A DNA stretch of 64,000 nt. Source: JAIEPX01 sp963725255 (GTDB lineage: Bacteria; Pseudomonadota; Gammaproteobacteria; JAIEPX01). This document shows, in pieces, positions 56,215 to 64,000 of this stretch. Within the stretch, counting starts at the first letter, position 1. Each line of letters opens with the position of its first letter. The position numbers and the translations under genes were made by a program. The notes under the pieces were generated by a model. That model had not been told where the DNA came from and ran no database searches. It saw only the letters and a program-made list of their open reading frames with translations. The stretch spans positions 174,779 through 238,778 of the forward strand of contig CAVRXV010000001.1 of NCBI GenBank assembly GCA_963725255.1, given 5' to 3'.

Positions 56215-59154
56215 CTACCAAAACCACGGTTTACTAACAACCTCAGCTTTTTTAGCAATATAATCGCTAAGCCTTGCTTCTATAAACTGCTTTTTTTCAC
56301 TTTCTAAAACACTAATAAGTAATTCTGAATTCGCTGGACTGCTCAACGCTGACAAAAGCTCCTGAGCATCTTCAGAGGAAATCTGTTTGGTAATCTCCTC
56401 ATATTCCCGAATTAATTTTGCGAGTCTTTCTTCACCAGACGTTAAGTCCCACCGACTAATACGATCCATCTTAAAAGCAAGATCCTTCAACGCTGGTCTT
56501 CTAACAACTAAGGAATCAAGAAAACATCGGTAATTACACATTTTTTCTAGAGATGCTATATCAATATCAATTCTATCGGTAGTATCAAAACGCTCAAAAA
56601 CTATTTGCGAGCGTTCCGAAAGGCCCGTCCTACAATAAGGATAATGGGTAGAGAGTATCTTATTGGCTAGAGCCCGTAATTTTATATATCTATATACCCC
56701 AGAAAAAGCTTGAGCGGGCTCAAAATCTAACAAGGCACTTTGCGATTTAAATTCACTAATAAATAATTTTATACCTGGCAATTTTTCAGAGGAAAGACAA
56801 TTTGCATCTGAAAGGTCGCGTCCGAATGAACGCAGGTATCCATCAACTTCACATCTCTGTATTCTATAAAGGAGATAATCTTGTATCAATTGACCAAAAG
56901 CATCAAAATCGTTCTCCTTAAAGAAAATGCGTAGTCTGTCCATAGAGAAAAGATGAGCCAACCGCCGGAGCTCAGCAACTGATGTTTTTTTATCTGCCAA
57001 CATATCAGGAAGTGTATTCATAAATGCATAATTTGCACTTTCATGACACACCTTTAATATTGGGTGGAGTAAAGACTCATTAATTGCACACAATACGGAC
57101 TGTACTCTAGCTCTCTTATCCTGATATCGGGCAGTGACAATCTGCATCAATTGTTCTAGATTCACCCAGAAGATTTTGAATTTGGATTTGGCATCTAAAG
57201 AAGTTTCTTCAAAGCATTCGATCCAATCTTGACTAGAAGCCCTCACTAACTTTTTGACTGGTAATAATTGATCATAAAAGCTACGTATGGCATTAATAAG
57301 TTGCTCTCGCTTATTGCCACACTGTTTTTCTTTGAAGCATAAGATAACACTCTGTTGTTGCAACAGTGTCAGTAATCTGTCTTTATCTCGATCATCTGCG
57401 GAAATGAGCTCATCAAGTATAACCGCGCAGTCAGTAGATTTTTTATCACTCTCTCGCCAAGCGTTTTGGGGAATTTTACTCTCTTGGAATAGAGCATTAA
57501 TCGCACTCGATAAAAAACTTCTCAATCGAGTCAGGACAATTCCGGAGTAATCAGATGAATTTAATGGACCTTCCATAGATGTAAATAGTTTTCTGCTGAG
57601 ATAATTACCGATCGTTAGACCAGCTTCACTAAAACCTAGCTCCTGTCGATAATGAGACAAAATCCTGAATCGTTTACGCTTGTCACCAACTGATGCTTTT
57701 ACAATGTCATTACAATTACTAGGCGTTAATGAACGCGTGTTAAATCTTAAGGCAGCAAGTAAAGTGGTATCCGAATCATGCTCTGAATCAGGGTTCAGTA
57801 TATCCTCCCCAATAACTTGCCTCACTACATCTAATACCTCAGGCCTTGGAAGTAATGAAGCGATGGCGCTGTGTAATTTCACTTTGTCAGTCGTTGACTC
57901 ATTCGCTTTCTTTAGTGAACTAATAATAGCCTTTTGCAGATTATTCATCGACCATTTTCTAGCATTCTGGAATAGCTCGAAGCTTAATTCAAACCTACCT
58001 ACCACTTCTATTTCATTCAGTTTGATAGGTGGATATTGGAATTGCATCAAGGTCACTGCTAGCAAAGGATTCATATCATCTAGAGTAATAGGCTCAGCTT
58101 TCACTGCTCCATCTAGCTCTTGATCAGAGCTAAACAGCCTATCTTTAAAGATTGAATCCTGAACAAATTCTTTCATGAGCCAACATGAGAAGGTATCCTG
58201 TGGAATAGCTTGCTGCCCCAAATACCGTAGCCTCACTAAATACACCTGGTCACTTTCTTTAAGGGTAGTAAATTGCAAACCCGTAACTTTTTGAATCGCT
58301 GCGATGAAACGATGTTTTTCAAATTGAATATTCTCACCTGAATGAAAACAATTAGAGTGAAAATCGCTTAAGAATAACATGTCTATCCAGCAGAACCTCT
58401 CTCGATATTCCGCAGGAATTTCCAGAGATTTATCGGCAATGGCCATAGAAATAACAAAGCGATGTATATTCATAAACACAGTGCCCTGATCTTCCCGGCA
58501 CAATACTGGATGATGATCGGTAAATCGCATAATCGATTCGATTGGTTTTGCGGGATCAAACGCCCAATCGAGATTTGCAACTCCTTTAGTAAATTCATGA
58601 GCTAAAGAACCGTTAAATTGACTATTGAAAAAGAGTGAGGGATCGTTATCGCGGGAGTGAATAATCAGCGCTTTTTCCCATCCACTGACTGGAGCACCAC
58701 TAAGCTCAGCCTTCACCTCTACTTCAGGAGGGCTACAATCAATTGCACTAGCCCAATTCCAAGATGTCGCTAGCTTAGCACTACCATGAGGTGTGTAGTG
58801 GTCAGTTTCCAATTGGACTATTTGAAAAGCTTTGTGCAGTCCGTTGAAATGACATCGGGTGACTTTTTCAATTATGGCAAGTAAACGACGCCTTTCAAAA
58901 GCAGGCAGGGAGTTAGTCCCTAGAAGAATCGGTAAATCTGACTTGGCAAAGCGTTCTTGATAAGCATCAGGAATAGTACAATACTCAGCTAAATAAGCTT
59001 TCCGCTCAAAAAATGTTCGAACTTCTGCTAAAAATGTTGCCTTTTCGTGCGAGCTAAGATAAATATATTGATTACTAAAATCAGCGCATTTAGCAAAGAT
59101 TGATCTCTCTTGGCTTGCGAAATTGGAATTTTCTTCTCGTTGGCTATTGTTCAT
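56215..59154 (-). CDS. Large unknown protein (979 aa) with a repeated ~60-residue unit
   Basis: No family recognised. Two related units are visible at about 60-120 ('IPDAYQERFAKSDLPILL' ... 'FERRRLLAIIEKVTRCHF') and 240-310 ('IPAEYRERFCWIDMLFLS' ... 'FEKHRFIAAIQKVTGLQF'), each ending in a strand with Val-x-Leu. The rest (about 400-979) is helical and Arg/Lys/Glu-rich, without membrane segments, ending 'SKPWFW'. No signal peptide. Large unique helical proteins of this kind are typical Dot/Icm-type effector candidates; inference only. Upstream AT-rich sequence gives no clear promoter. Confidence 0.65.
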   Translation of the reverse strand: MNNSQREENSNFASQERSIFAKCADFSNQYIYLSSHEKATFLAEVRTFFERKAYLAEYCTIPDAYQERFAKSDLPILLGTNSLPAFERRRLLAIIEKVTRCHFNGLHKAFQIVQLETDHYTPHGSAKLATSWNWASAIDCSPPEVEVKAELSGAPVSGWEKALIIHSRDNDPSLFFNSQFNGSLAHEFTKGVANLDWAFDPAKPIESIMRFTDHHPVLCREDQGTVFMNIHRFVISMAIADKSLEIPAEYRERFCWIDMLFLSDFHSNCFHSGENIQFEKHRFIAAIQKVTGLQFTTLKESDQVYLVRLRYLGQQAIPQDTFSCWLMKEFVQDSIFKDRLFSSDQELDGAVKAEPITLDDMNPLLAVTLMQFQYPPIKLNEIEVVGRFELSFELFQNARKWSMNNLQKAIISSLKKANESTTDKVKLHSAIASLLPRPEVLDVVRQVIGEDILNPDSEHDSDTTLLAALRFNTRSLTPSNCNDIVKASVGDKRKRFRILSHYRQELGFSEAGLTIGNYLSRKLFTSMEGPLNSSDYSGIVLTRLRSFLSSAINALFQESKIPQNAWRESDKKSTDCAVILDELISADDRDKDRLLTLLQQQSVILCFKEKQCGNKREQLINAIRSFYDQLLPVKKLVRASSQDWIECFEETSLDAKSKFKIFWVNLEQLMQIVTARYQDKRARVQSVLCAINESLLHPILKVCHESANYAFMNTLPDMLADKKTSVAELRRLAHLFSMDRLRIFFKENDFDAFGQLIQDYLLYRIQRCEVDGYLRSFGRDLSDANCLSSEKLPGIKLFISEFKSQSALLDFEPAQAFSGVYRYIKLRALANKILSTHYPYCRTGLSERSQIVFERFDTTDRIDIDIASLEKMCNYRCFLDSLVVRRPALKDLAFKMDRISRWDLTSGEERLAKLIREYEEITKQISSEDAQELLSALSSPANSELLISVLESEKKQFIEARLSDYIAKKAEVVSKPWFW

Positions 59155-59229
59155 TTACTTGCCACCTCAGTTGTTAATTGAGATGGCAGCTTATTATATC
59201 CATTGAATGATGTCTATTGTCAGAGTAAA

Positions 59230-59272
59230 GGGTCAAATTGAACCTACCCTAATTTGACCCATTTTCCCTTTT
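59230..59272 (-). terminator. Terminator-like palindrome after the HTH/DUF2975 operon
   Basis: GGGTCAAATT (59230-59239) pairs with AATTTGACCC (59251-59260), 11-nt loop. On the minus strand the right arm is followed by CTTTA. The sequence is a member of the GGGGTCA repeat family and sits 14 bp past the HTH stop. Confidence 0.6.
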
Positions 59273-59273
59273 C

Positions 59274-59486
59274 TTATTGCTCTTCCTGCTGATACTCCAA
59301 AATATCACCTGGCTGACACTGCAAATAATCACAAATCGCATTTAAAGTTGTGAGGCGTATTGCTTTTGCTTTGCCGGTTTTGAGGACCGATAAATTTTGT
59401 TCGGTAACACCAATCGCTTCTGCCAATTCTTTAGAACGAATTTTGCGCCTTGCTAACATCACATCAAGGTTGGTAATAATCGCCAT
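59274..59486 (-). CDS. XRE-family HTH regulator
   Basis: 70 residues. Cro/CI fold: 'LARRKIRSKELAEAIGVTEQ', then 'NLSVLKTGKAKAIRL' and 'CDYLQCQPGDILEY', the short YozG-like type. It follows the DUF2975 gene by 9 bp, a pairing that recurs in many bacteria. Function unknown; probably regulates its own operon. Confidence 0.85.
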   Translation of the reverse strand: MAIITNLDVMLARRKIRSKELAEAIGVTEQNLSVLKTGKAKAIRLTTLNAICDYLQCQPGDILEYQQEEQ

Positions 59487-59495
59487 AATATGCCC

Positions 59496-60065
59496 CTAAA
59501 TAGTCAATCGTTGTTCTTCACTTAATCGGTGACCTTCGGCGATGATCCACGAGATTAAGATTATCATGATCCCTGTGATAATAAGGCCAAGATTACTGCC
59601 TTTAAATGACATCACAGCGAGACGATGACCAGGACCATTCTGCCAAGTCAACAAAGCCGACGTTGCCAATTCTATAAAAGGACGTAGGACTTCACCGAGC
59701 AGCAGATAAATCCCAATTCTTCTAATGATGGCTACATTTTCTATATTAAAATAACTCAGTCGCTCGTACATCAAAAATAATGTGACTAAATTAGAATAAA
59801 TCAGCAGAGTCACGGTCATCGGCACAAAACTAATCGTGAGCCCTAATAACCGCATCATCGTGGTTAAAGGATGTTGCACAATAACATCACCGGGAATCAT
59901 AGTGGCCAGATCCCTCGGTATCATGTCAAATCCCATGAAAAAGCTATCTTTCTTGACTATGTCAGGCAGAAAAAACCAGGACGCGATATACATCAACGGT
60001 GTCAGAGCCATTAAAGCGGTGAAAAGCCAGCGTAAATACCGACTAGTGCGTTGAATCTTATTCAT
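59496..60065 (-). CDS. DUF2975-type membrane protein
   Basis: 189 residues with four hydrophobic segments (about 14-32, 75-95, 115-140, 158-178) and the DUF2975 layout: a loop between the second and third segments and an acidic 'AEGHRLSEEQRLTI' end. It is co-transcribed with the small XRE protein downstream, the usual partner of this family. Physiological role unknown. Confidence 0.8.
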   Translation of the reverse strand: MNKIQRTSRYLRWLFTALMALTPLMYIASWFFLPDIVKKDSFFMGFDMIPRDLATMIPGDVIVQHPLTTMMRLLGLTISFVPMTVTLLIYSNLVTLFLMYERLSYFNIENVAIIRRIGIYLLLGEVLRPFIELATSALLTWQNGPGHRLAVMSFKGSNLGLIITGIMIILISWIIAEGHRLSEEQRLTI

Positions 60066-60148
60066 CAGATCTCCCTATATGTGTTCAATGAGGGGAGCAT
60101 GATAATGAATTAATTATCGATATGCAATAACAAATTAATCAAATAATA

Positions 60149-60210
60149 AAGGGATCAGATCTAAGTTTGATGGGTTCTGATATAACCATCAAAATTAGAT
60201 CTGCCACCCT
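60149..60210. repeat. GGGATCAGATCTAAGTTTGATGG palindrome
   Basis: Arms 60149-60174 and 60186-60210, about 80% complementary, core AGATCTAAGTTTGATGG. It is 27 bp beyond the stop of the 305-residue membrane-protein gene. Confidence 0.75.
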
Positions 60211-60236
60211 GCTTACCGACCAGCCATTCGACAAAT

Positions 60237-61154
60237 TTATTGAGGACCTTTGCTACTCTGAGTAAAAGATTGAATATATTCTATTAATTTTTCTTTATTG
60301 ATTTCGTTTGTATTTTTACTATCAAAAATCTTATAGAATGTTGCTTCTTCCTTGGAAATTACTTCATTTCTCGAATGTGCTTGATCGTCGTTGAAAAATC
60401 GAATATTGGTCTTCCGGCCAGATCTGATTTTCGTTTGAAATTCATAGTGTAATGAGCACAGTGTTTCTTGAGACGTCTTGTCTAATGTATTAGATTTCAA
60501 CTTTGTATTATCCAGGAGTGGTCTTAGTTTATTAATATTCTCTTTGATTGATGGATCTTCTTCTATATTTTTAATTGATTGATCTTCTTCTGATTTTTTA
60601 TATGTTTTTATCGCCATTGCAGTTCCTAGGCTAACTGCTTTTATCCATGCTATAGGAGCTTCAACAATCTGTGTCACTCCCCTTAAGACGGTTGTTATTC
60701 CTTCAAGCGCTCCTGAAATTGTTACAATTGCAGACTCTACAAATCGCCGTCCCTCGAAAAGGGAGAAAAATGATAGATGATCGATAAATCCTGCATAATA
60801 GAGTAGCATTCTCGGAAGATTAAAAAATAGTACTCTTCCTACATTCAATACTAATGATATGGCTAATACTAATGGTGCTAGAGCAATCTTAATTAAACCC
60901 TGTGCTACATTAATAATCCCCCAAACAGGCCGTAATATATCATTTAGGATATCGCTTGGTTCTTCATATGGAATAAATAGATCTCGAACTTCGACCACAA
61001 TTTCAACCACCGGGAGCAAAACTCCCGATATCTGCCTATCTAATAAGTTACTTCCAACTTCATCAATTGTTTTGGAAAATGGATTGGATAAATCATAAAA
61101 CAAATCCTTAAAATGTGTGTACAAATCAGTGTAATCTTCATCTTGTCTTTGCAT
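60237..61154 (-). CDS. Unknown membrane-associated protein (305 aa)
   Basis: Not recognised. Long hydrophobic segments at about 75-115 ('LIKIALAPLVLAISLVLNV') and 140-180 ('SGALEGITTVLRGVTQIVEA'), amphipathic rather than classic spans, precede a polar, charged C-terminal half. A strong AGGAGG lies before the ATG. The plan resembles a membrane-inserting effector; the gene stands between AT-rich repeats and secreted-protein genes. Confidence 0.6.
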   Translation of the reverse strand: MQRQDEDYTDLYTHFKDLFYDLSNPFSKTIDEVGSNLLDRQISGVLLPVVEIVVEVRDLFIPYEEPSDILNDILRPVWGIINVAQGLIKIALAPLVLAISLVLNVGRVLFFNLPRMLLYYAGFIDHLSFFSLFEGRRFVESAIVTISGALEGITTVLRGVTQIVEAPIAWIKAVSLGTAMAIKTYKKSEEDQSIKNIEEDPSIKENINKLRPLLDNTKLKSNTLDKTSQETLCSLHYEFQTKIRSGRKTNIRFFNDDQAHSRNEVISKEEATFYKIFDSKNTNEINKEKLIEYIQSFTQSSKGPQ

Positions 61155-61199
61155 TATTCACCTCCTCTAGCTAAGTGCATTGGAAATGTGTTTCGCGTA

Positions 61200-61293
61200 T
61201 TTTAATTATAGTATACTACCCGCGGGTTTTCCTGCGTGTGGAGCGAAGAGCAAAGAGCAAAGAGCGAAGGGGGCAGATCTAATTTGACACACT
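61200..61293. repeat. GAGCAAA-type short tandem repeats and a GGGGCAGATCTAA arm
   Basis: About four degenerate copies of GAGC(A/G)AA (61240-61268) run into GGGGGCAGATCTAATTTGAC (61269-61288), a repeat-family arm 6 bp past the stop of the next gene. Confidence 0.55.
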
Positions 61294-61758
61294 CTACATT
61301 CTAATTGACCAAACAATTACTCCTGTTGTATTACCCCCGGTGGTATCTGCAACTGATGCGGTAGTGTCTTCAATGATGGCCGTAATCCCTTGGTCTGTTA
61401 GGTCAGACTGAATTTCTCCATAGGGTCGTGCGTATAAAAAATGCGACGACTGCCTACTAGAAAATGTAATTTTTTTATAGCCAACCTGCGCATTACCGCA
61501 GCGATAGGATAAGACATAATCTATTCCCCCCCTCGATGGGACATAACCTCGGAGGTATTCAGTCACTCCTATCTCTGTCGACTCTGAACTGAGTAAGGTT
61601 GTTTTGATAACAGTGAAAGGGTCTGAGCCTTTTACTGAATGTGTGTCAATCAGTTCACAATTGTCGTGCGTATCATTTTTAACAATGATACTTAAGTCAT
61701 AAGCAAAGGTCGTTGCAGAAAATAACATCAAAATTGAAACTAAGAGTTTGTTATACAT
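61294..61758 (-). CDS. Secreted protein, second gene of a pair
   Basis: 154 residues with a signal peptide (cut after about 'TTFA'). The mature part has two cysteines ('HDNCELIDTHSVKG' and 'LSYRCGNAQV') placed like those of its upstream neighbour, suggesting one disulfide and a shared beta-rich fold. Probably periplasmic or exported. The ATG lies one base after the upstream stop, so translation is coupled. Function unknown. Confidence 0.65.
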   Translation of the reverse strand: MYNKLLVSILMLFSATTFAYDLSIIVKNDTHDNCELIDTHSVKGSDPFTVIKTTLLSSESTEIGVTEYLRGYVPSRGGIDYVLSYRCGNAQVGYKKITFSSRQSSHFLYARPYGEIQSDLTDQGITAIIEDTTASVADTTGGNTTGVIVWSIRM

Positions 61759-61759
61759 T

Positions 61760-62224
61760 TCATTGCTCCTGGATAATTCTAATTACGATTCTGGCATATT
61801 GTTTTCTGGGGCCATGGACGTCCGGTCCTGGACCGATATCAATGAAGTTTGCAGTAAGTCCAGGATCAGATTTTAATAATTTACCGAAAATTACAGGAGT
61901 ATTAGTATCTCTATTGCGAACATCGAGGGCAAAAGTCAGTGATTTTTTACCGCACTCCCAGGTATACTCAACTGTCGAATTGCTACCGATGTTATGAGAC
62001 AAGTCTTCAAACAAATAACGACCAAGTTCGCTAGATGAGTGTTCTTTTTCTTTGATGATGGTTGGATATACCCATATGTCTGGTTTCATATCAACAAGAT
62101 AACAGACTGAACTGGTTTCATTGAATGTATAGAATCCCACATAAGCATACCCATAGAGTACGGAAGGTAGAAGGCCAAGAGATAGGGCTAAGATTTTTGA
62201 AATTAGCTTCATTGATATTGCCAT
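61760..62224 (-). CDS. Secreted protein, first gene of a pair
   Basis: About 154 residues from the ATG at 62224, which has GGGAGCG 6 bases upstream; the longer frame to 62245 is unsupported. Signal peptide 'ILALSLGLLPSVLYGYA'. The mature protein has two cysteines ('TSSVCYLVDMKPD' and 'YTWECGKKSL') and a beta-rich composition, like the downstream partner. Paralogy is likely but distant. Function unknown. Confidence 0.65.
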   Translation of the reverse strand: MAISMKLISKILALSLGLLPSVLYGYAYVGFYTFNETSSVCYLVDMKPDIWVYPTIIKEKEHSSSELGRYLFEDLSHNIGSNSTVEYTWECGKKSLTFALDVRNRDTNTPVIFGKLLKSDPGLTANFIDIGPGPDVHGPRKQYARIVIRIIQEQ

Positions 62225-62312
62225 TTTACGCTCCCGATTTATCAAAAGATTGTATCGATTTAAGAATATATGCCTATATCTTATCGTAAAAAATTCTGGG
62301 GGTCTATGATTA

Positions 62313-62363
62313 TCAGATCTAAGTTTGATGAGTTCTCACAGAACCAATCAAACTTAGATCCGA
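62313..62363. repeat. CAGATCTAAGTTTGATG palindrome
   Basis: Arms 62313-62329 and 62347-62363 match at 16 of 17 positions, core AGATCTAAGTTTGAT. A copy of the dispersed GGGGTCAG repeat family, closest to the 60149 copy. Confidence 0.8.
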
Positions 62364-62460
62364 ACCCTATTGTTCCTTTCTGTGAAATAACAAAAATATT
62401 TTAATAATACTTACTAGTGATTTCTCAAAACCTATCACAACTCAAGACGCGATAATCATA

Positions 62461-62531
62461 AGAAGGCTCCCCAAAACTGAGCTTATTTAGATAAACTCAG
62501 CTTTTAACCCGTAATTAACAAGGAGCCTTCT
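62461..62531 (+). promoter_or_regulatory. IS leader hairpin that can sequester the transposase ribosome site
   Basis: AGAAGGCTCC (62461-62470) is the exact complement of GGAGCCTTCT (62522-62531), which contains the AAGGAG ribosome site and touches the ATG. An inner hairpin CTGAG-C-TTAT-TTAG-ATAA-A-CTCAG lies between. Read-through transcripts from outside would fold and hide the ribosome site. Confidence 0.6.
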
Positions 62532-63548
62532 ATGAAATTATATTCTGGAATCGACTTACACTCAAATAATAGTGTAGTCACAATGATAGATGAAAAGGGG
62601 TCAACTGTGTACGAAAAGCGCCACAGCAATGATATTGAGGTGATTAGACGAGCGTTATTACCGCATCAAGAGGTATTGCAAGGCATTGTGGTTGAATCAA
62701 CCTATAACTGGTATTGGTTAGTGGATGGATTACAAGCTGCGGGGTTCAGAGTGCATTTGGCTAATACAACCGCTATTCAACAATATTCTGGTAAAAAATA
62801 CACGGATGATAAATCAGATGCTCGATGGTTGGCCGAGCTTTTGCGATTAAATATTTTGCCTACAGGATATATTTGTCCGAAAGAAGAAAGAGCAATCCGT
62901 GATCTTGCGCGTAAACGATTGCAAATAGTATCGCAACGAACGCGTAATATTTTATGTTTGCAATCGATTATCACACGCCTAACTTCTAAAACAATCACTA
63001 GTTCGGTCATTAAAAAAATGAACGAAAATGATTTGCAAAAACTGTTACCTAATCAGCATCATTTTTTAGCAGCACGAAGCAATTTACGTTTAATCCAACA
63101 GCTGAATAGAGAAGAATCTGAGATCGAAAAAGTGCTGTTAGAAGAGATTAAATTAACAGACGCCTATGAAAGATTGTTGGAAGTTCCTGGGATCGGTAAA
63201 AAATTGGCCATCACAATAATGTTAGAGACGGGTGATATTAATCGATTTGCCAGTTCAGGAAATTATGCATCCTATTGTCGATGTGTTGGCAGCAAACGAG
63301 AAAGCAACGGAAAAAAGAAAAGTGAAAATAATCGAAAAAATGGTAATCATTATTTATGTTGGTCATTTGTGGAAGCGGCTAATTTTGCAATACGTTATTA
63401 TCCTGAAGTGAAAAAGTTTTATCAGAGAAAATGTGCGAAAAGAGGCGCAACAGTAGCAATTAAAGCAGTGGCTCACAAATTATCGCGAGCCTGTTATCAT
63501 GTTTTAAAATCAGGAGAGGATTTTGAGATGAATAAATTATTTATGTAA
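62532..63548 (+). CDS. IS110-family transposase (IS1111-like)
   Basis: 338 residues. DEDD residues: Asp8 ('SGIDLHSNN'), Glu55 ('VVESTYNWYWL'), Asp93/Asp96 ('TDDKSDARWLAELLRL'). The C-terminal Tnp_20 domain has 'LEVPGIGKKLAITIMLETGD', 'ASYCRCVGSKRESNGKKK' and 'GNHYLCWSFVEAANFA'. It differs from the 50.7-kb transposase in every motif, so the two elements are not copies of each other. The frame is intact. Confidence 0.94.
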   Translation: MKLYSGIDLHSNNSVVTMIDEKGSTVYEKRHSNDIEVIRRALLPHQEVLQGIVVESTYNWYWLVDGLQAAGFRVHLANTTAIQQYSGKKYTDDKSDARWLAELLRLNILPTGYICPKEERAIRDLARKRLQIVSQRTRNILCLQSIITRLTSKTITSSVIKKMNENDLQKLLPNQHHFLAARSNLRLIQQLNREESEIEKVLLEEIKLTDAYERLLEVPGIGKKLAITIMLETGDINRFASSGNYASYCRCVGSKRESNGKKKSENNRKNGNHYLCWSFVEAANFAIRYYPEVKKFYQRKCAKRGATVAIKAVAHKLSRACYHVLKSGEDFEMNKLFM

Positions 63549-63975
63549 AGAGTTTGGTTGAGGTAATTAATTCGGACGGTGTCTGGTTAAAAACCATAAG
63601 ATGCGATTGAAGGTTATCTCAACCGATCTACCTCGAGCTCATGAAAAGTTATATACTGAGACGCCCATGCCGTAAGCCAATAGGAGTCTGGATCCTTCGG
63701 GAAGCCATAGATGTGTGTTATTACACGTGGACGCGGCATGGGACTGACGATTTTCTGGGGCCACAGGCCTGGGATGTTGCAGATTCGCTGAAAAAGCCAA
63801 TGCAAAGATCTAGATCCAGATGGGTGACTGGTGCGTATCAGTAAAGGATATGACACTGCAAATGAGAATGTCAGGTGCGTTTTAAGAATAGCCGAAGGTG
63901 AGCAAGAGAATGGTGCATTCTGAAACACACCCTGAAATAAAGATTTTTTAGGGCAGGGATTATTTTTTTATTGAC
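63549..63975 (+). ncRNA. 3' non-coding region of the IS110-type element, candidate bridge RNA locus
   Basis: About 430 bp between the transposase stop and the right end. Long-range pairing is visible: CCCATGCCG (63664-63672) with CGGCATGGG (63734-63742), an inner GTGT...ACAC hairpin, and further potential stems. A minus-strand open frame here is uninterrupted but has no ribosome site and no recognisable protein. In IS1111-group elements the bridge RNA sits in this position. Not proven from sequence alone. Confidence 0.4.
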
Positions 63976-64000
63976 GGGAGCCTTCTAATGGGCGACGCCG

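Larger units (their letters stand above)
62461..63986 (+). mobile_element. IS110-family element (IS1111-like) with 11-bp inverted ends
   Basis: The left end AGAAGGCTCCC (62461-62471) and right end GGGAGCCTTCT (63976-63986) are exact inverse repeats around the transposase gene, giving a 1.5-kb element. The right end continues AATGGGCGACGCC at the window edge. The long 3' non-coding region (about 430 bp) and terminal inverse repeats are features of the IS1111 subgroup. A third copy of GGAGCCTTCT immediately precedes the start codon. Confidence 0.75.

Noticed and set aside
63614..63928. 104-residue frame on the minus strand inside the IS 3' region
   Set aside because: No ribosome site, no recognisable protein, and the region is better explained as structured non-coding RNA of the IS.

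Overview
The window looks like chromosome from an AT-rich gammaproteobacterium, most likely a host-associated or intracellular member of the Legionellales (Coxiella/Legionella/Berkiella-like). This is inferred from gammaproteobacterial gene neighbourhoods (amiB-mutL, nnrD..tsaE, rpsU-yqeY-dnaG..rpoD, lolC-lolD, comEC-msbA-lpxK) mixed with many eukaryote-like or effector-like proteins (ankyrin, Sel1, coiled coil, polyproline) and abundant small palindromic repeats. No search was possible, so taxonomy rests on gene content only.

Layout. 0-6.5 kb: ankyrin protein, two unknown effector-like proteins, a PIN-domain toxin/antitoxin pair with a clear autoregulatory operator. 6.6-10.6 kb: mutL, amidase, plsY. 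10.7-12.2 kb: a GC-rich MFS symporter, probably acquired, abutting a 108-bp mobile repeat. 12.3-17.8 kb: orn, an Smr-Sel1 fusion, pncB, an unknown membrane protein. 18-20.5 kb: nnrD and tsaE. 20.9-29.2 kb: macromolecular-synthesis operon rpsU-yqeY-dnaG, separated from rpoD by a 3.5-kb block of two accessory genes and two MITE-like elements; rpoD itself is broken into two frames at a dnaX-type slippery heptamer; then tRNA-Ile2. 29.2-34.7 kb: Nudix-like protein, flavin amine oxidase, a histone-like small protein, a RelE-type TA pair, a methyltransferase. 34.9-39.4 kb: birA, uvrB, aspC, tRNA-Asn. 39.4-44.8 kb: two tandem paralogues with a shared N-terminal domain, coiled coils and polyproline tracts; the second ends in what looks like a WASP-type VCA module. 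44.9-55.7 kb: lpxK, msbA, comEC, an IS110-family element, lolD, lolC, three tRNAs, pgsA. 55.7-62.3 kb: accessory genes (unknown 979-aa protein, HTH/DUF2975 pair, membrane protein, two secreted proteins). 62.5-64 kb: a second IS110-family element with inverted ends.

How it fits together. Housekeeping blocks supply envelope biogenesis (plsY, pgsA, lpxK, msbA, lolCD, amidase), DNA repair and replication (mutL, uvrB, dnaG) and transcription (rpoD). Between them sit accessory islands whose genes look like host-interaction factors. At least four families of short palindromic repeats are scattered here, and they lie strikingly often at the 3' ends of genes, several times overlapping the stop codon. 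In one case (23.6 kb) an insertion into a reading frame can be reconstructed with a 2-bp target duplication. Four single-base frameshifts in otherwise intact genes (two in rpoD, one in each polyproline paralogue) are either sequencing/assembly errors or recoding events, and should be checked first.
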